Part shown: positions 1-10,175 of the stretch, in pieces
Layout of the letters: every line of letters starts with the position of its first letter
How positions within the stretch are numbered: the stretch's first letter is position 1
DNA from: Phytoseiulus persimilis
Lineage: Eukaryota; Arthropoda; Arachnida; Mesostigmata; Phytoseiidae
Assembly (NCBI GenBank): GCA_037576195.1
Contig: CM075101.1
Span: 46,624,001 to 46,688,000 of the forward strand
Reading direction: 5' to 3'
DNA length: 64,000 nucleotides
Notes under the pieces: generated by a model
The model's input: only the letters and a program-made list of their open reading frames with translations
What the model was told of the DNA's origin: nothing
Databases searched by the model: none
Translations under genes and position numbers: made by a program

Positions 1-1356
1 GTTTCCGAGCTCATTTCCGTCTCTCCCGCATGGAGCGTTCATTTCTCCATGAACGAAGTCTGCGATCTTTAGAATGTTGAGATCTCCAGCAGGGCCATGT
101 TGCGCTTTCTTCCTGCCCACTTATCTCGTGAGCTCGACTGATAGAAATCGTGGGATAAATCCTCGGTGAGCAACGGCTACGCAAACACATGACAAGAAAG
201 CGAACTGAGAAATTAGAATGAAGAAAGCAGTGAGATAACGCTAAGTTTTTGTTCCTATTGCCCGTTTTTATAGTTTCCAACGAGCTCTTCAAATTCGTCT
301 CGGCTGTGGTGGGAATGCTCGGTTTGGGATTCACCCGATCGAAGACGACCGCGTCCGTTAACACTAGTCCAGCTCGGGTAACGCGAACGCCCAGCGGCTT
401 GTTACGGGGCTGCACAAGGACTACGCGATTTTTTGAGAGCTTTTTTTGTTGTTTGCATCGACACCCCTAGTCCGAATAAGGCGAGAACGATTGCGATCTG
501 CTTCGAGAACCTAAAGCAATAACCACCCATCCGGTATGATTTATTTCCACCGCGAAAGAAGGCAAATGTGCGGTTCCTGAATCGTATATTGCGTTGATTC
601 GATTCTCCCGCGCCATATATTTTCCCATTCATGGCGCTATTTTGATGAGTGTTGCCTCATGCCTCCAAACTCGTGTGATCCGCGAAGGTATTGAGGCACA
701 TGGTGGTGCATACACGAATATTTTTCGGCGCGTCCCACCGTTCCAGCTAGTCACGCAACTGACTGGTTTCAGGTGGCGTTACATGTTGGATTTGTCCCTG
801 CACGTTTGCCCATACTCCCCTCTGACGGGTTCACAGAAATCGTGGAGTTTCGATAAATGCAATGATCATGGATGCAAGCTAGAGGAGTGTTTATGCCATC
901 GCATCCGCAGCCATTATTTCGGAGAATTCTTGATTCGCGGAGACTGAGTTCTGCGTCCGAAGCTCCCGTTCTAGGTCCCAAAACAACAGAATACTTCAAT
1001 GTTCACCTGATCCACAGAAGAAAGGGGTATCGAAGACTTCCGCCTGGAGATTCGGCTTCTTCCGTTGATCCCTGCGAACCCAGGCGACGAACGGAAGCTT
1101 GGCTCGGTGGCTAAGGTCACTGCGTCGCAACCATAGAGTGTTGGTAACATCGTGGGATCGGAACCGGTGTCGGTCGACTTCTCGGGATCTTTGGAATCTT
1201 CGAGCAATTCTGACGCTTGGCTTCGGGTGTCGCAAAGCATGTTCGCCCGTGGTGAAGGTGCCGGAAACAGAGTTTCCGGCAGACTGACCGGGAGCTTGAA
1301 GACGATGCACGCGAGCGATCTGTTCTGTCGGTCAGGGTCACTTTGTGCTAGCACTA
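1..1356. other. Left-edge region, no assignable gene
   Basis: No family is recognisable here. On the minus strand a frame open from about 470 down to about 240 has a regular purine-any-pyrimidine codon pattern and begins just after a possible acceptor (…CTAG). It could be an exon of a gene running off the left edge, but there is no convincing donor and no domain. The rest shows only short overlapping open frames on both strands. Confidence 0.3.
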
Positions 1357-1645
1357 GGGCAGAGGTTCGCAACCTTTCTGGACCTCTGGACCCTCTGGAC
1401 GCCCGAGAGAGGAATCCGTGGACCCTGAACACCGTCACAAATCCTGACTTGGTACACGAACAATATGATGCTGGAGTTTATTAGGTCTTCCGGAGTACCG
1501 TTGAGTCTTGGGATGGCAATATATTACACGAATTTCTGCTGGTTCGTGAATATCCATGTACAGTGACGTGGCCCAGGAATGGCCTCTCAAGCATACTCCG
1601 TTGCCCCTCTTGGGCCCCATAGCTCTAGGTTGAGAATCACTGCCC
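1357..1645. mobile_element. Miniature hAT-type inverted-repeat element (non-autonomous)
   Basis: The left end reads GGGCAGAGGTTCGCAACCT. The reverse complement of the right end reads GGGCAGTGATTCTCAACCT, so 16 of 19 bases match. The core CAG-x-G-x-TTC-x-CAACCT is the terminal repeat typical of hAT (Charlie-like) DNA transposons. The element is about 290 bp, has no transposase frame, and carries a short internal repeat (CTGGACC/CTGGACG units) just inside the left end. No clean 8-bp target duplication is visible, so the copy is probably old. Mobility would have depended on a transposase encoded elsewhere. Confidence 0.6.
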
Positions 1646-3891
1646 AAGATGATTCTCGGTTCCGTTGGCTGCCCATATGGCCACACCCGTGGATGTCAAT
1701 GATCACATTTCTCCTCGAAAAGCATAAACTTTTTGCCAATCCATAGGGGAGGCAGAACATGATCTGTTGAATTGGAAGAAAGGGATATGTGATACGTTCG
1801 TAAGAGATGACGGATTTTCGAGAAGGATTGACCACTTGAATTTGACGTAAGCTCCCGCAAGTCGGTAATGAGGATGCTCCACGAAATCCCTGGCGGAGTT
1901 CGAGGAGATGGCCCATCTCAGAGTTCGAGCATTCCTGGCTGTCAGGTCAGAGCTGTTTCAGATATCGATCATCCCCGAGAACTCCATCCACTTTGGAGTA
2001 GCGACTGAGGATGAAGCTCCCAAGAAACCGCTATCGCAAGGAACTCCCCCGAGTAACCACGCCAACTATGACGGCGATCTGAAGACAACCTGAGGAGGGG
2101 AGTCCTGCGTCACGCATGAGCATGAAGTCGAATTTCAAAAAGTGCTTTCATGGTGGCACGGACTCACTGCCACCGACGAACGAATGAATGAGTCGGCCGC
2201 ATGGGTCGGCTCAAAGTCGCAGTGGGATCCGAAGAATTCCGTCAGATCCCACGACACGTCGTAGGAGTTCTACCGACGTATTCACAGTAACCTTGACTCA
2301 GCCCGTTACGCGGTGAAGGACAGCTCGTGATCCGTTGCACTGGAAATTCGGCGGATGTCCCCGTCGGTCGTTGCGACGACCCAACGACTACGTGAAACTA
2401 CACGTACGGTGCACCTCGCGTTTCCAAAGCTGTTCGTTCCAATCAAGTTGCTCTGACAGCTAAACTGCGAGACGACTCGAGCACCTCGTCCCTCACGCAT
2501 GCCAAAACATGACAAGATCGCCCTCCTTTTCCTCGGTCGAAAAATGTGGTTTTGAGCCCAAGATCATTGGAAGAACTCGAGTATCACAAGCAAGTCGGGC
2601 CTTCGCTCAGGTCCGTGAGGTAGCTGGATTGATCCCACGATCCACTTGGGCTCAGGAAGTTCCCGATAACGGTGCTGCATAACGAATCCACCAGCTGCTG
2701 GTCAAACACAAGATGAACGTTGAACGATGATCATCGAATGCAGAAGGAGCCTCAAAGCTGGCCTGAGAGATATTCGGTCATAGAACGAACACGAATCATG
2801 GAGGTCCTTTTCGGAAGGGTCTCTTTTGGGGCTGTGAATCCATTTTGTTTCCGGTCGGTGTTTCCATACTGGAACGGTTTTGTGACTTGAGTAGTAACAT
2901 TCCTTCCACTTGAACACCGGCGGAATGGGGCGAATGAGAATTCTGGCAAATGGACTGAGAGAGGAGTTAATGAACAAATGGCAATCACGCCAATTCTTGG
3001 ATGCGATGAGATCATACAATGTTTGGATCCATCAATCCGTAATATAGACGCGTAGTCGACCGTCGCGAAACCCAAAGGTGGAAGAGACATCTTCCACCGT
3101 GTTGTTTTCTTTCGATTCTCACGTTGTCGTTATCACTATGGGCCTCGGCGGTTCTTCGATCTTAGATTGCTCATCTCGGCTCGATTCCGGCCTGAGGAGA
3201 GGCAGAAAAAATTATGGCGAGGTGGGTACGTCTCGGCAATCGCGCGATGGGAAACACCAGAACGACTCTGGGCCAGAGGAGAACGAGCCGCCCTTAACAA
3301 AGTCAACCAGAGGCATGTTTGACGATGCGCGCTGGCAAAGAAAGGGTGGAGCGGTGCCCGAGCCGCGCGGCATGGCACCACGCAAGTGGCCGTTTATCGG
3401 AGTGTCTAATTCATCGTTCACGGAACGAAACGCGGAGAGAAACCGGTAACGGCCAGCATGCAGTGGCTCATCGGAGGAAAGAAGGGTAAAACTCTACCTG
3501 AACACACAGTTTTGGCGAACAGCTGGCCACCCGTTATGTTGATCGACCGTTTTCGCCATCAAAACGCCGAACAGCCCGTTCGTCTGTCGGATGGCGCTGA
3601 TCTATTGAGGAAGTGTTTTCTGAATGAGCTGATTGCCATATGATTTTTACGCCCGTCTAACAGGAGGAGTTCCACTCATTTATTCGACGATTTGAGTGAG
3701 CGGCGATTGATTCCGAGTCGAAAAGCTGTTGTATAATGAGCTCCGCAAAATGCAGCGTAACGACCCGAGCTCGCTGTGTATTACGGCTCCAGTGGGTCTC
3801 ACCATGGTCCAGAGTCCCGTCGCGTTGCCATGGACTTCGTGATCCCATTTTTTCCTCGTCCGGATGATCTAATGAACATGAACTTTCCCAG
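1646..3891. other. Region upstream of the chitinase; unresolved coding-like fragments
   Basis: Minus-strand frames at about 1725-1916 and 2702-3019 show regular codon-like composition. The second runs 105 codons from an ATG and is rich in Trp, Ser and His. I could not connect them by in-phase splice sites or assign a family, and a second minus frame (2752-3090) overlaps the second one, so neither is called as a gene. On the plus strand this stretch should also hold the promoter and first exon of the chitinase. One weak candidate is an ATG at 3458 followed after 28 nt by G|GTAAAA. It is in phase with the acceptor at 3891 but encodes no signal peptide. Confidence 0.3.
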
Positions 3892-6800
3892 GAATCATAA
3901 AACGACCAACGTCATCACTGCAGCCGAAATCCTCTTCCGAACGCGCTCCAGCGAAAAAAACCGAATTCTCCAAGGAAAATGTCCTCACAGACATCAAGAT
4001 GGTTTGCTACTACTCGAACTGGGCGGTCTATCGGCCCGGTCTTGCGAAATTCACCCCGCAGAACATAAATCCGTTCCTGTGTTCCCACCTCATCTACGCT
4101 TTCGCTGGTTTCAACAAGAAGTGGGAGATGAAGCCCTTCGACCCGTACAACGACATCGAACAGGGGAACTACAAGAAATTCGTCGGTCTCAAACAGTATA
4201 ATCCGGCTCTCAAGACCATGGTCGCCGTTGGGGGTTGGAACGAGGGTTCGAAGCGGTTCACCGAGATGGTCGAAGACGCAGGGAATAGACAGGCTTTCGT
4301 TCGAAGCTCGGTCAAGTTCTGCCGAACTCACGGATTCGACGGTCTCGACCTCGATTGGGAGTACCCCACTTTCCGAGATGGCGGCAGGCCTGAAGACCGT
4401 GAGGGCTACGCTTTGCTCATCAAGGAGCTCCGCGAGGCGTTCGATGCCGAGAAAACGAACGGGAAGGATCGTCTCCTACTCTCCGTCGCTGTGCCAGCGG
4501 GAAAAGACTACATCGACCAAGGTTTCGATATCAAAACCATTTCGAAATTCGCGGATTTCCTGAACATTCTCACATACGACTACCATACCGCGTTCGAGCC
4601 GACAACGAACCACCACGCTCCCCTGAAAGCCAGAAGCGACGTAAAAGAGTGGGACGACGAAAACGCTCTCAACGTCGACTGGACAATCAACTATTACCTG
4701 GAAAAGGGTGCCCCCGCCAAGAAATTGATTCTGGGTATCCCTACCTACGGCAGATCTTATACGCTCACCAACGCCGACGATACCGATCTTGATGCACCAG
4801 CCGATGGTCCTGGAGAGCAAGGCGAAGCTACGCGGGAAAAAGGATATTTGGCTTATTATGAGGTACGATTCGAGTCAATCAAGCCGAGAATAGAATCCTG
4901 GAGGGCTCAGAATAAGCTCGAGCTTCGATTCCAGATTTGCCAGGCGGTCAACGAGAAAGGCTGGGAACTGAGCCGACCCCACGAAGATATCATGGGCCCC
5001 GTGGCCTTCAAGGGAACGCAGTGGGTTGGTTTCGACGATGAAATCATGATCGCGAACAAAGTCAAATACATCAAGGACAAAGGCGAGTGGTACCACACAT
5101 CTGTTAAACGATGATACTTATATAAGGGTTCGAAACCCGAGTTTAGTCAAGACGAGGATGAACAGTGAATGAGAACCAATATTTTTATACAAATGTTCCC
5201 AAACGACGCTCCGAAGTCTCTCGAAGAGAGCTCCACGTTCCCTTGTGGTTGACGTGACTTTTGACGAGAAGCTCGCGTCCCGCACAGCTCTAAATTTTGA
5301 CCAACTTCCAGGTTTGGGGGGTGCCATGGTTTGGACTCTGGATAACGATGATTTCCGAGGGTCCTGCGGGGGTGGTGAGTCGCCGCTGATCAGTGCCCTG
5401 CGGGAGCACCTCCTCGAAGCAGAGAGCTCCTCAACGAAACAAAAAACTTCCAGTACAACCGAAGCCAAAAAAGAATCTTCGAGGAGCGGTCGCACCAAAA
5501 CAGCAACAACGACCAAGGCTCCTAAAGGTGGGAGAAGGCTTTTTAGGACTTTAGTGCGTTCTCGGTCGAGCAGAGATTCGACAAGAAGCTCGGACCTGTC
5601 GTCCTCAAAGCATTTCAAAACACATCCTCTGACCTTGCAGAGACGGGTCTGTTGTTCACCACTCCTGAGCCTCCCACGACCCCTGATCCCGGAATGCCGT
5701 TCGAGTGCGAAGACGAAGGATTCTTCCCGAACGAGAAAGACTGTCGGAAGTACTACTGGTGCTTGGATTCAGGACCGGCCGATCTCGGAATCGTCGCTCA
5801 TACTTTTACCTGTCCCAGCAATCTCCACTTCAATCCCAAGACAGAGTCATGCGACTTCAAGGAGAGAGTCAAGTGCAAGGGTGATAAAAGTAAGAAGAAG
5901 TCGAAGAGTAAATCGAAAGCTGTTACCTCTACCGCTGAGCCCGAAGAACAGGAGACCACCACCACAACAACAGCAAAACCATCCAGCAGCAGCAAACGCT
6001 CGAAATCGCGGTTAGTAGCGACCCGTTTTCAGCAGAAATCAAACATCTGATCATCGATATCCGTATCCCTGGTCCTTATCCCGATCCTCCGATCTCTTCT
6101 AATCGTTAAAACTCTCTGCCCAGTACATCGTCCCGTACCACTGTCCGATCCACGACTAGCACCACAACAACAACTACTACCACTCCTGGTCCAACCACCG
6201 CCCTGAAACCGTTGTCAACGAAACGGAAGACCAACAGCCGAAGAAAGATAAGCACGACAACCCCTGCACCCGTCGAAGAAGATGAAGATTACGATGAGGT
6301 TGACCAAACCCTCGACCCCACCGAGAAACCCTCGAGCGGAACTCGAAGACAGCAGAAGAAGCAGGAAACGAAGAAAGACGACAGTATCGCTGAGCTCGTA
6401 AAACTTCTCAAGGACCACCTCAAAGGTTCGTGAACATCAATGATGCGAACTCCACTTTACCATATGTGGAGCATCTCGACAGACCTTTCGATTCCTACGA
6501 CTCATAGACTCCTTGGTAGGAGGGGGAGAGGAAGCCTCCCAATCCTGAGCATGACAGGAGATCTTCCATATGCTGAGGCTGCGCGGAAACCGGAACCTGA
6601 TTTCCTCTCCGAGAATTATTCCACGGCCATTTCTGTTTCCAGACAACCGCAATGACGAAACATCTCAACGAGCGAGCCAGGTCAGGGGTCTCCCGGCGCA
6701 AATCGGATACCAGACGCAGTCCGGTCTCCAGGCGCAGGCCTTCATCGAGCCTCAACAGTCTCCAGCAGACCCTGGAACCAACATCAGGCGACCCGCGCAA

Positions 6801-8597
6801 GCTCAATATCGAGAGCCTGAGTCCCTCTTCCAACAGTATGCCAATCCTTCGGGGCGCCAAGCGCAATCTGACGCTGGACTGAACGTTTACGTCGCTCCCA
6901 TTCGACAGGCGCGACCTCCACCTGAGGACGCCATCAGCCCATTCCAGTTCAGCTACGCCGACCCGCAAAACCGCCCGGTCGTTGAGAACCACAGAGAGCC
7001 CCGTCAGGGACCCAATGTTCAAAACATTGCACCGCCGGCCCAGGAATCAGAAGCTGATCTCTCGAGCAACTCCCGAAAGAACAGAAAGAAGAAACCGCAA
7101 CTCGACAACCCTCTAGCTCGGGCGCCCTACAACGATGACCGCTTCGATCTTGGTGGGGTTCCGAGCTTCGGTTTCTCCGAAGGCACTGACAGAAGCCTTC
7201 CCGAGGAGAAGCCGGTAGCGAAGGCGGTGACTGCCGCAGCACCGGCGAGGAACGACGAACCCGAGTTCGTTTTTGACGAACCTGTTCCGTCATTCGCTTT
7301 CGCTGATGTCCAGAGTGGTGGAAAACCCAAGGAAACATCGAGATCCACGAGCTCGGCGTTCCTGTACAACACGCCCGACCGATCCACATCGTCCACGAGG
7401 AGAACGACGGAATCGCCGTTCGACGCGACCCCTCAACGTCAGTCGAGACCACCTTCGCAATCCGCCGCCGCCGACGAACGCAGCTCGAGCCGACAGCCCA
7501 TTCAATTCGATTACCAGACACCGCAGCGAGATACGCGACCGCAGGCCCCCACGTTCACCTACAACGACCCGCCTCCGAGAGAATCGCGGCCACGGGACAA
7601 CACCTTCACTTACAACGATCCTCCACAGCGCTCCAGCGCGTCTTTCGATGATCGTCTGGACAGGACAACTCCTCAAGCCGCTGTTCGACAGCAGACGAGC
7701 CCGCAGTTCGAATACCAAACCCCCGCGCGGCTGCCTCAAGCAGCAGCGTTCAATTACGAACCACCTCAACGGAAAGTACCACAAGATCTTCCGGCGTCGA
7801 GCTTCAACTACGAAGCACCACAGCGCAGTGTGGCGCCGCAAAACCCATCGACGTCAAGCTTCAACTACGACGGCCCCCAGAGAGTCACCCAGCAGCAGTT
7901 CCGATACGATTCCCCCCAACGGTCCCCCACGAACCCCTCCCGAGCCGTCGCCCTCGACACTCTGGTCCCCGACCCGAACTCCGGCCATGACGAGGGGCGC
8001 AACGTGAGACTCAGGAAGGTTGCGCAGGGAAGTACCGCTCCGTTCACTGTCGCCGCAACGGCGCCAACCACTCCCGCGCCACGGGCGACAACCGCGCTGC
8101 CGCCGCCCCTGGACGACGACGACGACGAGTATTACTATGACGACTATGAAGACGTTACCGTTCCGTCGATTTCTCGACCGACCGCCCCGCCGCAACAAGC
8201 CCCAAGAGCCACCGTGGCCACTTCGACAACGAGACCCTACGTAGCCGTCACGTACCGTCCTGTGACTCAGCCGACCTACAGACCTGACCCTCCGACTTCT
8301 CCCAGAAGGGCGGTCGTCATCACCACGCCTCGCCCTTCTAGAAGACCAGTGGTGGTAACCGAAGAGCCGACGAATGATCCCTACGCACCGCCTCTGATCG
8401 TCATTGATAAGGACACGGTCGACTGTAACAAACGAGGTGTTTTCATACATCCCAACGATTGCACGAAGTTTGTAGTTTGCGCACCCGGAAAGAACGGGCT
8501 CAAGGGATTCGTTCACAATTGTCCCGCAGACACCATCTACGTCACAAGTCTGGGCAGATGCCTTCGTGGTAACCGAAACACGTGCACGAGGAAATGA
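3892..8597 (+). CDS. Chitinase, GH18 with two CBM14 domains and long repeat-rich tail (Cht6-like); 5' end missing
   Basis: Predicted secreted endochitinase (EC 3.2.1.14) that cleaves beta-1,4-GlcNAc linkages in cuticle or peritrophic chitin. Exons: 3892-4862, 4935-5082, 5312-5527, 5641-6010, 6124-6425, 6643-8597. All junctions keep phase, giving about 1,319 residues. The GH18 fold covers roughly residues 36-410 and has the motifs MVAVGGW, FDGLDLDWEYP (catalytic Glu codon at 4359), NILTYDYH (the usual Met-x-Tyr-Asp has Leu) and GAMVWTLDNDDF. The first CBM14, with six Cys spaced as in peritrophin-A, lies at 5702-5877. A Thr/Lys/Glu linker follows, then a Pro/Gln/Tyr tail, and the second six-Cys CBM14 (8428-8591) ends at the stop. 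GH18 plus CBM14 plus a long low-complexity tail fits arthropod group VI (Cht6); this is judged from architecture and the sequence around DGPGEQGEATREKGYLAYYE. The first acceptor could instead be at 3923. No signal peptide is present, so at least one upstream exon is missing. Intron 2 starts with GC. Confidence 0.88.
4863..4934 (+). other. 72-nt chitinase intron that is in frame and lacks a stop
   Basis: The boundary is GAG|GTACGA … TTCCAG|ATTTGC. Removing it joins AYYE to ICQAVNEKGWEL, the continuous GH18 sequence expected around the TIM-barrel strand 7 region. Because it is 24 codons long without a stop, a retained form would also translate, inserting 24 residues into the catalytic domain. 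Confidence 0.75.
5083..5311 (+). other. Chitinase intron with a GC donor (GC-AG intron)
   Basis: The exon ends at …GACAAAG and the next bases are GCGAGT; the acceptor is CCAACTTCCAG|GTTTGG. Only this junction restores the GH18 sequence KDKGLGGAMVWTLD in frame. The nearest GT alternatives give the wrong frame through the conserved GGAMVW motif. The GC donor otherwise matches the AG|GCRAGT consensus of known GC-AG introns. Confidence 0.75.
6942..7926 (+). repeat. Coding repeat: about ten F-x-Y-x-x-P-x-R units in the chitinase tail
   Basis: The last chitinase exon encodes a degenerate unit built as Phe-x-Tyr-(Asn/Asp/Glu/Gln)-x-Pro-(Gln/Pro)-Arg. Examples are FTYNDPPQR, FNYEPPQR, FNYEAPQR, FNYDGPQR and FRYDSPQR. 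Units are densest from 7501 to 7926, with looser ones from 6942. Spacing varies from about 10 to 34 residues and is filled with Ser, Thr, Pro and Arg. Tyr-Pro repeats of this kind occur in extracellular matrix and cuticle proteins, so a matrix-linking spacer between the two chitin-binding modules is likely but inferred. Confidence 0.8.
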
Positions 8598-9110
8598 ACA
8601 GGACCTGAGACCGAGATTTCCGGAGGGACCATCGCAATCAGAAGTCTGTCCGCACCTTTTCCCTCAGAATCCGAAAGGGGTCTTTCGTGAATCGAACAAC
8701 GGTCGAAAATGAGTTGCATTCATTTCTGTCAGAAGCAAGCAGGACACTTGTTCGGAGGCCAAAACGAAGTCAACTGCCATATGTAAATACTGTAAATACG
8801 TCGCTTCGTCAACATCCCTTCATGGGGCAAGTGGCTGATTTCCCGTGGAAACTTTCCATCTGACAGCGATGCTCCCAGCTTTGAATTGTCTCTTCTTATT
8901 CGTATTCTGTTGAGGCTGCTGCTGCTACTGCGAACGGCGGCGATGGTGGATCCGTATCAATCGAGTCAATTGTGGTCGAAAAGTCAAGCCCCGGATTGGA
9001 ACTCTCCCATTGAACGGTTATTTATAGAGCTGGACTTGTTCCGTATCTCTGTTTTCTGTTTGTGCTCTTCTTGAAATCGATGCGTAATAAATGGAGAGAG
9101 AGAGAGGAGA
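8598..9110 (+). other. Probable chitinase 3' untranslated region
   Basis: The stretch from the chitinase stop to the first AATAAA downstream contains no supportable gene. It includes short repeats (TGTAAATACTGTAAATAC near 8783) and a GA-rich run after the AATAAA. Confidence 0.5.
9086..9091 (+). promoter_or_regulatory. Candidate poly(A) signal for the chitinase
   Basis: AATAAA about 490 nt after the chitinase stop, the first canonical hexamer on this strand downstream of the gene. It lies just before the minus-strand coding-like block that begins at 9182, as expected for two converging transcripts. Confidence 0.4.
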
Positions 9111-9181
9111 ACATCGAAAAGTTCTGCCCGCTTAATTCGCTCGAACAAATTGGTGCACGGAACTCCGGAAACTAACGTGGC

Positions 9182-9469
9182 TCAGTTGAGAATTCCCGTC
9201 GTGTACGCGGTTATGGGAAAGACGATTTTTGTTCTGTTTTTCTCACATTTCTCATAAAGAGTACACCGACCACCGTCTGGTGGGAGCGAGAAGATAACAT
9301 TGGGAGTCGTGTCACAACAACGAGTGAGCGTAAATTCCAGCGCCTCGGAGAACACTCGGTGAACCGTCTTGTCGTTAGCCCACATATTCAAACTTTCAGC
9401 GTTTTCAATGTCGATCCTACCTTTCCTTCCAAAAACTCGTGCCGTAAGAGGCGATCCGATATCTGGCAA
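9182..9469 (-). CDS. Coding-like open frame, unrecognised (possible terminal exon)
   Basis: An open frame of about 95 codons begins directly after a possible acceptor (CTATTATAG|TTGCC) and ends at TGA. It has no ATG start, so if real it is an internal or last exon. The translation contains two adjacent Cys and two further Cys (RCCDTTP…, CTLYEKCEK). The codon pattern is regular, but the opposite strand is also open here, so strand is uncertain. I recognise no family. It may belong with the model at 9647-10175 or be a separate or decayed gene. Confidence 0.22.
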   Translation of the reverse strand: MPDIGSPLTARVFGRKGRIDIENAESLNMWANDKTVHRVFSEALEFTLTRCCDTTPNVIFSLPPDGGRCTLYEKCEKNRTKIVFPITAYTTGILN

Positions 9470-9646
9470 CTATAATAGCTTGACGCTGATGTGTTGATGA
9501 TGAAAGTGCGGCTCGTGTGAACATCAGAATATCGAGCAATAGAAGAATGTTACTCCAGAATTCCAGTATTCATGTCTGTTATAACACGTGGTGAGCTATC
9601 TTCCGCTGCAGTGGTCAATAACAGGTGGCTCCGTGCGCTTATCCGG

Positions 9647-10175
9647 CTAGTCCACGAAGCTGCAGGTGGCTTCCTCGTTGAGGTTCTCTGGGAATGTCGG
9701 AGCTCGACCGCAATCGAAACCGATTCCGGTCGGGAGGATCTGCTTGATGAAAAACTCGCGCTCTGGACGTACACGAGTAACATCCTTCTAGGGGCTCCAA
9801 GGCTGTGTTCGCGATAGGTCGCCTTTTGACCAACCACTTAAAGGTGATATTCCGCTCGGCTGTCAATAACCCCGAACTCACCGTATATCGAGAAGATCCT
9901 GCGCTGGAAGCATTTTGGAAATTCTGAAGATTATGTGCCACTTTTTCTGGCACGGGAAAACTCAAAGCTCGGACGTTCCTGAGGCGGGGAGTCGTTGCGA
10001 AATCGCACCAATCGTAAGAATCCCGTGTATGACTATCCGGCTCGGGTTCGAAAACATACAGGGTATTTTCTTCAAGCTGCAACAATTTCGTGGCCTCCGT
10101 GTTTTGAGCCGTATTTCGGTCGAATTTCATCCGATCTGAGAATTTTTTCCATTGAAAGGCCTCGAAGAGGCGCAT
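9647..10175 (-). CDS. Hypothetical two-exon gene, product unrecognised
   Basis: Exon 1 runs from an ATG at 10175 to 9882 (98 codons) and ends at a strong donor, TATACG|GTGAGT. A 94-nt intron ends at CCCCTAG, and exon 2 (9787-9647) continues in phase for 46 codons to a TAG. The product would be about 144 residues, soluble, without a signal peptide or membrane segment, acidic in the middle (LEENTLYVFEPEPD), and with a C-terminal segment FFIKQILPTGIGFDCGRA. Intron size matches those of the chitinase. The frame stays open upstream of the ATG, so more exons may precede it, and the unspliced frame is also open. No family recognised; the splice fit and codon pattern are the only evidence. Confidence 0.33.

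Noticed and set aside
5127..5137. GGTTCGAAACC, a tRNA B-box match inside a chitinase intron
   Set aside because: No A box, acceptor stem or anticodon arm can be formed around it.
6212..6433. Separate small acidic/basic protein gene between the chitinase modules
   Set aside because: It is explained as a chitinase exon (6124-6425) with in-phase splice sites on both sides.
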